Assembly: GCA_020354275.1 (NCBI GenBank) | Contig: CP070645.1 | Location: 1,587,253-1,598,138, forward strand | Length of the DNA stretch: 10,886 nt | From: Dehalococcoidales bacterium | Lineage (GTDB): Bacteria > Chloroflexota > Dehalococcoidia > Dehalococcoidales > UBA2162 | Direction: 5' to 3' | In this document: piece by piece, positions 5,535 through 10,886 of the stretch | How positions within the stretch are numbered: the first letter of the stretch is position 1 | How the letters are laid out: the number at the start of each line of letters is the position of its first letter | The notes under the pieces: generated by a model | What the model saw: the letters and a program-made list of their open reading frames with translations, nothing else | What the model was told of the DNA's origin: nothing | Databases searched by the model: none | Made by a program: the position numbers and the translations under genes

Positions 5535-8345
5535 TTATTGGCCTATCGCTTCTATGAGTTCTTTTACGTAATCGTCAGAGGCCAGGTCCAGCCTGATAAC
5601 ACTCTCGGTGGAGACCTGGGAAAGCTCGCCGAAAAACTCCTGCTCAATCCCTATTCTGGCGGTATCGTCTCTGCCCTCAACCCGGCAGATAATCATCGGC
5701 TGGGTGTTTGATTTTCTAACCAGGGCCTGGCCCCGCCACTCTCCGCGCTCATTAAACCATTTGATAAGCCCGCCGTCTGTGGTGTCGATGGGATAGCCCT
5801 TTGCCCGGAACCGCTCAACAACTTTGTCCACGATTTCCTGTTTTTCGGTAACTATATTGGTGGGTAGCCTGATGTTCAGTTCCGGGGTGGCCGAATACCT
5901 GGGTACTTCTTCATCCAGGTCGGTAAAACTTTTTCCTCTGGCTCGCGCCTGGGCGATAATTACCAGCAACTTGATGGCAGCCATTGTAGAGTCATCGAAT
6001 ATCCAGTTCTCTTCGTGCCCTGACATCTGGTGCCCGGAGAGTTCTGCCGCCAGAAAGACCGGCTGGCGGTTTCCGGTCAGGTCGATACGGCGTCCGAAAA
6101 CGTCCACGTAAGACAGGCCTTTTTTAACCGCCCGTGAAATTAACTTGCAGCCCTCCTTGATGAAAGCAAAGCCGGTGGGGCTCATTATGTACTCACCACC
6201 CAGGGCGGTAATGAACTCTTCCGTGGCTTTGGAAAACTTGACTTCTCCCATGAAGCGGGGCCTGCCTTCACGCCCTAACCTTTTATGTTCCTCAATCAGT
6301 GCTTTTGCCTGGATGGCAAGTGTCCTGTCCCCCTCGACCACCCGCCCGTCCGATCTGACGAATATCCCCCGGTCGGCATCTTCGTCGAAGCCGATACCGA
6401 TTAGTTCTTTATCACCTTGCTCTGGCTGGCTTCTGGCTTTCGCACCTTCGGCTAGCATGGTTTCTTCCAGCTGCCGGCGGTACCTGGCCTTGATCGGGTC
6501 AGGAATATGGGCTGGAAACGAACCATCGGGGGTGGCATTCAGGGCGATTACCTTGGCACCGAGGCTCCGGTAGGTCTCTTCGGTTCTCCAGGCAGATCCG
6601 TTACCGAAATCAATGACCAGTTTCAGGTTTTCCAACGGGTGCTTGATGGCCGTAGCCGGCTGCTCAAACTCTCCATCAAGACCTAATAAACGCTGTATTT
6701 CGTGCCACCTTTCTTCGTCCAGACCTTCGGGGAATTCTAGCCGGGCGGCGGTATCCAGCAGCGGCTTCAGGTTTTTATAACCCCGCTTCTCCAGCAGTGC
6801 TATCCATATATCCCTTCCCAGACGGCAGTTTGCTTTTACCAGCTCATTGTGGTAGAGGGCTATCTCATTTTCCGGCAAGCAGATATACTGCCCCTTTTCT
6901 TTTTCATAAATAAAATCGCCCTTGAGGACCATATCCTTTATGGTCAGCATATCTCCGGCGTCTATGCTGGTAATATAGCCATCATCACCGGTGATTACCT
7001 GTTTCAGGCCATTGTATTCCGCCTCGTTGTGGCTGGCGGTGATATTTATCCCGCCGTCTGCCTCCAGATAGGGAATCGAAAAGTAGAGGTCCGGCGTGGA
7101 GGTGATACCCAGGTCATAGACGTTAATACCGGTCGAACGCAGGCCCGTTATTACCGGCCTCCGTATTCTCTCGGTACTGAGCCTGATACTGCCGCCCACG
7201 GCAACCCAGAGTTTCCCCGCCGGGGACTGTTTTATCCTTCTCAGGTAGGTGCCGTACCCCTTGGCCAGGTAGTAGATTGTCCGGTCGGGCAGGTACTCAT
7301 CGGCTATCGCCCGCACGTCATAGGTCTGGAAGATGACGGGGTCGATATGCCGGGTGGTATTGACGAAGGACTTGAGCAAGACGGCACCCTCACCGGTTGA
7401 GATACTATAATCGCCTGTCCCTGCCGAAACGAGCACTGACTGCCCCTGGGGAATTTTAACGGTAGAATCGTGGTTCTGCAGTAACATATTGCCCTCAATG
7501 CAGGTGAGCACCTGAAAGCCGCCCAGCGTATCCATAGCCAGTCCCTGACCCGGCTTCAGGGTCAGGCGGTTCAGCGAGAAGTACAGGCTGTCAATCAGCT
7601 TTTCTTCACTGTCGCTGATGGGCTTCGGGGTTCTGCGGAAGCTACCTTCGTCCCTGGCATCGAAATCGAGCACCCTCATGGCCTGTTCTATATGGAGAGG
7701 TCTCTTGGGGCTGCGGTTCCAGTCCCACACCCGGTAGGTTAGTGACGAGGACTGCTGTATCTCGGCGAGTAATATGCCCTTCCCCACCGCGTGTGCCGTA
7801 CCCGCCGGGTTAAAAAAGATATCCCCCTTCTTTACCGGGACCGGCCGCAGGTATTTCTCGGCTATGTTTATATCAGGTGATAACAGGTCTTTCTCAAACT
7901 GCTCGGGGTCGGTCCCTTCCGTGAACCCCAGATACAATATGGCACCGTCTTCAGCGTCAAGTACCAGCCAGGCCTCGTCTTTACCACTGTCGGGTTCGTC
8001 CAGTTCGTCTGCCTCTTCGTTGCCGGGGTGCACCTGGACGGAGAGGTCTTCACGGGCATCGATAATCTTCACCAGAACGGGCAGGCGGTGGCCGAAGTCA
8101 CCGGCGATGTCCGGCCCCAGGATTTCCTCTCCCATCTCTCCAATCAAACGGTCGAGCGGTATATCCGAGCCGTCTTCCAGGATGGCTGTTGAGGGGTGCT
8201 GGCTGTGGCCGGAGCACTCCCAGGACTCCCCGATACTCCTGCCGGAGGACGGGAGCCCCTTCATATGCTCGATACGGTGGCCGCCCCATACCAGTTCAAC
8301 CAGATTATCGGCCAGCCTGATGAAACCGTATCCTGGCTTCGCCAT
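5535..8345 (-). CDS. Mannose-6-phosphate isomerase (class I) fused to phosphomannomutase
   Basis: This 936-residue cytoplasmic fusion covers two steps between fructose-6-P and mannose-1-P. Residues 1-330 are a class I phosphomannose isomerase. The zinc ligands are Gln104 and His106 in QVHP, Glu124 in KDEAW, and His185 in NPAGTAHAVGKG. IQQSSSLTYRVWDWNR supplies the conserved active-site Arg205. Residues 335-936 are a phosphohexomutase of the AlgC/ManB type. It begins IFQTYDVRA, carries the phosphoserine loop TASHN (436-440, Ser438), the metal loop DEDADR (654-659), the sugar-recognition loop AELSGH (767-772) and the phosphate loop RKSNTQP (877-883). The mutase part is about 600 residues against a usual 450-470; much of the excess lies between domains 1 and 2 (about 480-575). 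Start support is strong: AGGGAGG (minus strand, 8357-8351) lies 5 bases before the ATG. It converges on the GT/GH130 gene with a 41-base gap and diverges from transketolase. Fusing these two activities in one chain is unusual. Confidence 0.9.
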   Translation of the reverse strand: MAKPGYGFIRLADNLVELVWGGHRIEHMKGLPSSGRSIGESWECSGHSQHPSTAILEDGSDIPLDRLIGEMGEEILGPDIAGDFGHRLPVLVKIIDAREDLSVQVHPGNEEADELDEPDSGKDEAWLVLDAEDGAILYLGFTEGTDPEQFEKDLLSPDINIAEKYLRPVPVKKGDIFFNPAGTAHAVGKGILLAEIQQSSSLTYRVWDWNRSPKRPLHIEQAMRVLDFDARDEGSFRRTPKPISDSEEKLIDSLYFSLNRLTLKPGQGLAMDTLGGFQVLTCIEGNMLLQNHDSTVKIPQGQSVLVSAGTGDYSISTGEGAVLLKSFVNTTRHIDPVIFQTYDVRAIADEYLPDRTIYYLAKGYGTYLRRIKQSPAGKLWVAVGGSIRLSTERIRRPVITGLRSTGINVYDLGITSTPDLYFSIPYLEADGGINITASHNEAEYNGLKQVITGDDGYITSIDAGDMLTIKDMVLKGDFIYEKEKGQYICLPENEIALYHNELVKANCRLGRDIWIALLEKRGYKNLKPLLDTAARLEFPEGLDEERWHEIQRLLGLDGEFEQPATAIKHPLENLKLVIDFGNGSAWRTEETYRSLGAKVIALNATPDGSFPAHIPDPIKARYRRQLEETMLAEGAKARSQPEQGDKELIGIGFDEDADRGIFVRSDGRVVEGDRTLAIQAKALIEEHKRLGREGRPRFMGEVKFSKATEEFITALGGEYIMSPTGFAFIKEGCKLISRAVKKGLSYVDVFGRRIDLTGNRQPVFLAAELSGHQMSGHEENWIFDDSTMAAIKLLVIIAQARARGKSFTDLDEEVPRYSATPELNIRLPTNIVTEKQEIVDKVVERFRAKGYPIDTTDGGLIKWFNERGEWRGQALVRKSNTQPMIICRVEGRDDTARIGIEQEFFGELSQVSTESVIRLDLASDDYVKELIEAIGQ

Positions 8346-8416
8346 CAGTACCTCCCTGGCAGAGCCTCATTGTTATCATCCAGTATACCATTATCCTTTC
8401 CGGCAACACATATAAA

Positions 8417-8448
8417 ACCCTTGAAATTTTTTATCACGGGTCAAGGGT
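8417..8448. repeat. 8-bp inverted repeat in the divergent promoter region
   Basis: ACCCTTGA (8417-8424) and TCAAGGGT (8441-8448) are exact inverted repeats separated by 16 bases. The arms are 24 bases apart, centre to centre. The right arm touches the proposed -35 box of the transketolase promoter. This layout suits a dimeric regulator that could act on both divergent genes, but no regulator is encoded here and the role is inferred. Confidence 0.5.
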
Positions 8449-8475
8449 GCCATATTTCGTCAAAACAGTTATAAT
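8447..8475 (+). promoter_or_regulatory. Probable promoter for transketolase-rpiB
   Basis: TATAAT at 8470-8475 is a perfect -10 box. With a 17-base spacer the -35 box is GTGCCA (8447-8452), a 4 of 6 match to TTGACA. Transcription would start near 8482, about 64 bases before the ATG at 8546. The weak -35 box, together with the overlapping and adjacent inverted repeats, suggests a regulated promoter. Confidence 0.5.
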
Positions 8476-8477
8476 AC

Positions 8478-8489
8478 GGGTGTTCACCC
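8478..8489. repeat. Short palindrome over the predicted transcription start
   Basis: GGGTG (8478-8482) and CACCC (8485-8489) are exact inverted repeats around TT. They lie 2 bases after the perfect -10 box, across the expected +1. The position fits a repressor operator or a short 5' hairpin, but the element is short enough to occur by chance. Confidence 0.3.
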
Positions 8490-8545
8490 ATCATGTCAAT
8501 AGTGAGAGATGAGCAAGGATGATTTCTATTTAGAGGGGCGTAGCA

Positions 8546-10603
8546 ATGCTGAGTGAGAGTGAAAGTAGCGGCAGAGAGTCGGCGGTGACAGGATTAACCT
8601 TTGAGCAACTCTGTATCAATACCATCCGTTTCCTGTCCGTGGATATGGTACAGAAAGCGAATTCAGGCCATCCGGGGGCACCGATGGGGGCAGCGACAAT
8701 GGCCTGTGTCTTGTGGGACCGTTTTCTGAAGCACAATCCCGATAACCCGAGCTGGCCTGACCGGGACCGTTTTATCCTTTCGGCCGGCCATGCCTCGGCA
8801 ATGCTCTATTCACTGCTCTACCTTACCGGCTATGACCTGAGCCTGGATGAAATCAGGCGGTTCCGTCAGTGGGGGAGTCGGACGCCGGGTCACCCGGAAT
8901 ACGGAACTGTCCCCGGCGTGGAGACGACCACCGGGCCGCTGGGACAGGGATTTGCCAACGGAGTGGGCATGGCCATGGCGGAAAGATGGCTGGCAGCCCG
9001 ATATAACAAGCCGGGCCACGAGATAATTGACCACTATACCTACGCCGTTGTCTCCGATGGAGACCTGGAAGAGGGCGTCGCTTCGGAGGCGGCTTCTCTG
9101 GCGGGGACGCTGCGTCTGGGCAAGCTAATCTACCTCTACGACGATAACGGCATATCTATTGAAGGTGATACCGACATCACCTTTACCGAGGATGTAGCCC
9201 AGCGTTTCCAAGCCTATGGCTGGCAGGTTGTCGGACCCATTGACGGGCTAGAGCCGGCCGATATCAGCCGGGCGATAAAAATGGCCCAGGAAGAAACAGA
9301 ACGCCCCAGCCTCATCATCTGCCGCACTATTATCGGCTACGGCAGTCCTAATAAACAAGGGAAGGCATCAGCCCACGGTGAACCACTGGGTGAGGAAGAA
9401 GTGCGTCTGGCCAAAGAACGTCTCGGCTGGCCCTACGCGGAGCCCTTCACCGTGCCGCTGGAGGTGCTGGCTCACTTCCGCCTAGCCGTAGAACGGGGTA
9501 ATCGCTGGCAGCAGGAGTGGGAGGACAAGTTGCAGGAGTACCGCCGGGCTTATCCTGACGAGGCCAGGCAGCTGGAAAGCGAACTACAGGGGGAGCTCCC
9601 CGCCGGCTGGGACGGGGAACTGGCTGAGGTCTTGAAGGACATAGATAAACCGGTAGCCACCCGTGAGGTTTCGGGAAGGGTGATGAACAAGATTGCCAGG
9701 ACGGTTCATTCTTTTATCGGCGGCTCGGCTGACCTGGCCCCGTCAACCAAGACATTGTTGAAAGAATACGGGGACTACGGGTCGGAAGATTACGCGGGCC
9801 GCAATCTACGTTTCGGTGTCCGCGAACACGCTATGGGGTCTGTAGCCAATGGAATGGCACTTCACGGTGGGGTTATCCCCTATACCGGTACATTCCTGGT
9901 GTTCTACGACTACATGCGTCCCTCGCTGAGGCTGGCGGCGCTGATGGGAGTCAGGGTAATCTTTATTTTTAGCCATGATTCGGTGGGTCTGGGTGAGGAT
10001 GGCCCCACCCACCAGCCCGTAGAGCAGCTGATGGCTCTGCGGGGGGTGCCCGGTCTGGTGACAATACGTCCCGCTGATGCTACCGAGACGGTTGAGGCGT
10101 GGAGAGTTGCTATAGAGCGTAACAACGGCCCGACTGCCCTGGTGCTGAGCCGGCAGAACCTCCCGTTGTTGGACAGGGCGGTACTGGCCCCGGCCGGCGG
10201 GTTGCAACAGGGTGGCTATATCCTCCGGGAGGCGAGAAAAACCCCAGAGGTTATTATTATCGGCACCGGTTCTGAGGTTCATATTGCCCTGGCCGCGGCC
10301 AGGGAGTTAGAACAGGAAGGCCAGGGGGCACGGGTCGTTTCTTTGCCTTCCTGGGAGCTGTTTGAAGCCCAGCCGGAGGAATACCGTAACCGGGTTTTAC
10401 CTCCCGGCATACGTGCCCGTGTTTCCATTGAGGCCGGCATACCGTTGGGCTGGGAGAGGTACGTGGGCCTGGACGGGACTGCTATCGGACTGCCGCGCTT
10501 TGGGGCTTCAGCACCCGGCGAGGTAGTTTATCAGCAGCTGGGCCTGACTCCCCAGCGCGTTGTAGAAGAAGCCAGGCGTCTTTTAGAAAGGAGGCAGCCA
10601 TGA
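8546..10603 (+). CDS. tkt: Transketolase
   Basis: Thiamine-diphosphate enzyme of the non-oxidative pentose phosphate pathway. It moves a two-carbon ketol unit between sugars such as fructose-6-P, glyceraldehyde-3-P, xylulose-5-P and ribose-5-P. At 685 residues it is full length. Visible signatures are ANSGHPGAPMG (His42), SAGHASAMLY, RTPGHPE, and the cofactor-binding stretch SDGDLEEG followed by YDDNGISIEGDT. In the pyrimidine domain come GGSADLAPSTKT, VREHAMG (Glu427, the residue that activates thiamine) and SHDSVGLGEDGPTHQPVEQ (His477). The C-terminal domain has IIIGTGSEVHIAL and ends normally. The start is supported by GAGGGG at 8533-8538, 7 bases before the ATG. The stop overlaps the start of rpiB (ATGA), so the two are one operon and likely translationally coupled. 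Residues 1-15 are a non-conserved Ser/Glu-rich extension. Confidence 0.97.
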   Translation: MLSESESSGRESAVTGLTFEQLCINTIRFLSVDMVQKANSGHPGAPMGAATMACVLWDRFLKHNPDNPSWPDRDRFILSAGHASAMLYSLLYLTGYDLSLDEIRRFRQWGSRTPGHPEYGTVPGVETTTGPLGQGFANGVGMAMAERWLAARYNKPGHEIIDHYTYAVVSDGDLEEGVASEAASLAGTLRLGKLIYLYDDNGISIEGDTDITFTEDVAQRFQAYGWQVVGPIDGLEPADISRAIKMAQEETERPSLIICRTIIGYGSPNKQGKASAHGEPLGEEEVRLAKERLGWPYAEPFTVPLEVLAHFRLAVERGNRWQQEWEDKLQEYRRAYPDEARQLESELQGELPAGWDGELAEVLKDIDKPVATREVSGRVMNKIARTVHSFIGGSADLAPSTKTLLKEYGDYGSEDYAGRNLRFGVREHAMGSVANGMALHGGVIPYTGTFLVFYDYMRPSLRLAALMGVRVIFIFSHDSVGLGEDGPTHQPVEQLMALRGVPGLVTIRPADATETVEAWRVAIERNNGPTALVLSRQNLPLLDRAVLAPAGGLQQGGYILREARKTPEVIIIGTGSEVHIALAAARELEQEGQGARVVSLPSWELFEAQPEEYRNRVLPPGIRARVSIEAGIPLGWERYVGLDGTAIGLPRFGASAPGEVVYQQLGLTPQRVVEEARRLLERRQP
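10587..10594 (+). promoter_or_regulatory. Strong ribosome binding site for rpiB inside the tkt end
   Basis: AAAGGAGG lies 5 bases before the rpiB ATG at 10600, within the last codons of transketolase. With the 4-base ATGA stop/start overlap it supports efficient coupled translation of rpiB. Confidence 0.75.
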
Positions 10604-10886
10604 AGCTTGCTGTGGCCATTGGAGCCGATCACGGGGGTTTTGCTCTCAAGAATGAGCTGGTGGAGAGACTCCGTGCTGACTATGATATTACTGACCTGGG
10701 TGCTAAAACGCTTGATTCCGGTGACGACTACCCCGATTTTGCCGAGGCGGTGGCCAGGGCGGTTGCTTCCGGCCGGGCGCAGCGCGGCATACTGGTCTGC
10801 GGCAGCGGTGTTGGTGCCTGCATTGCCGCCAACAAGGTTCCCGGAATCAGGGCGGCCCTCTGCCATGACAGCTATTCGGCTCACCA
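10600..10886 (+). CDS. rpiB: Ribose-5-phosphate isomerase B (partial, cut by window end)
   Basis: The first 95 codons are visible; family members are usually about 145-150 residues, so roughly a third is missing to the right. RpiB interconverts ribose-5-P and ribulose-5-P in the cytoplasm and is unrelated in fold to RpiA. The N-terminal phosphate-binding signature is AIGADHGGFALK (Asp10, His11). DLGAKTLDSGDDYPDFA follows. The active-site loop is VCGSGVGACIAANKVPGIRAAL, in which Cys67 is the position of the catalytic cysteine. Some RpiB-family proteins act on allose-6-P or galactose-6-P instead. Pairing with transketolase, with a 4-base overlap, favours the ribose-5-P role. The start is fixed by the AAAGGAGG site 5 bases upstream. 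Confidence 0.93.
   Translation, partial: MKLAVAIGADHGGFALKNELVERLRADYDITDLGAKTLDSGDDYPDFAEAVARAVASGRAQRGILVCGSGVGACIAANKVPGIRAALCHDSYSAH

Noticed and set aside
7774..8415. 213-codon plus-strand frame opposite the phosphomannose isomerase half
   Set aside because: Low-complexity Ser/Pro-rich translation opposite a well conserved enzyme; an antisense shadow.
8346..8416. Promoter for the PMI-PMM gene on the minus strand
   Set aside because: A TATACT-like -10 exists (complement of 8382-8387), but no -35 box at acceptable spacing stands out, so it is not listed as a feature.
1..10886. CRISPR arrays, tRNA or rRNA genes, insertion sequences
   Set aside because: No regularly spaced repeats, no tRNA-like or rRNA sequence, and no transposase or terminal repeats were seen.

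Overview
The window is bacterial, with dense coding, short intergenic gaps and clear Shine-Dalgarno sites. GC content is moderate by eye, and the rare-type codons ATA and AGG are used freely. The protein style (long glycosyltransferase/GH130 proteins, transketolase followed directly by rpiB) suggests an uncultured environmental lineage such as Chloroflexota (Dehalococcoidia-like). That taxonomic guess is weak and no single feature proves it.

Layout. Positions 1-180 hold the 3' end of an unrecognised gene. Positions 181-467 are non-coding, with a foldable stretch and a good sigma70-type promoter (368-396). Two co-directional genes follow: a GT-B, GT4-like glycosyltransferase (468-1709) and a 1,232-residue protein (1795-5493). 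The latter joins an N-terminal GT-A (family 2/81-like) glycosyltransferase, a central part I cannot identify, and a complete C-terminal GH130-type mannoside phosphorylase domain. The 85-base gap between the two genes carries two perfect hairpins, the second just upstream of the ribosome binding site. Converging on this pair from the minus strand is a 936-residue fusion of class I mannose-6-phosphate isomerase with phosphomannomutase (5535-8345). A 200-base divergent region with two inverted repeats separates it from transketolase (8546-10603). Transketolase overlaps by 4 bases a ribose-5-phosphate isomerase B gene that is cut by the window end (10600-10886).

How the genes fit together. The PMI-PMM fusion interconverts fructose-6-P, mannose-6-P and mannose-1-P, so it can supply mannose-1-P for GDP-mannose. 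It can also recover the mannose-1-P that a GH130 phosphorylase releases. The two glycosyltransferase modules could build a mannoside or mannan. Fructose-6-P is a transketolase substrate, and RpiB handles ribose-5-P. The window therefore reads as a compact mannose-centred module: possible synthesis and phosphorolysis of a mannose glycan linked to the non-oxidative pentose phosphate pathway. Each enzyme class is well supported. The existence of a mannogen-like reserve or capsule cycle is inference.

The most notable item is the single-chain glycosyltransferase-unknown-phosphorylase protein. The PMI-PMM fusion, and the way the two fusions complement each other metabolically, come next.
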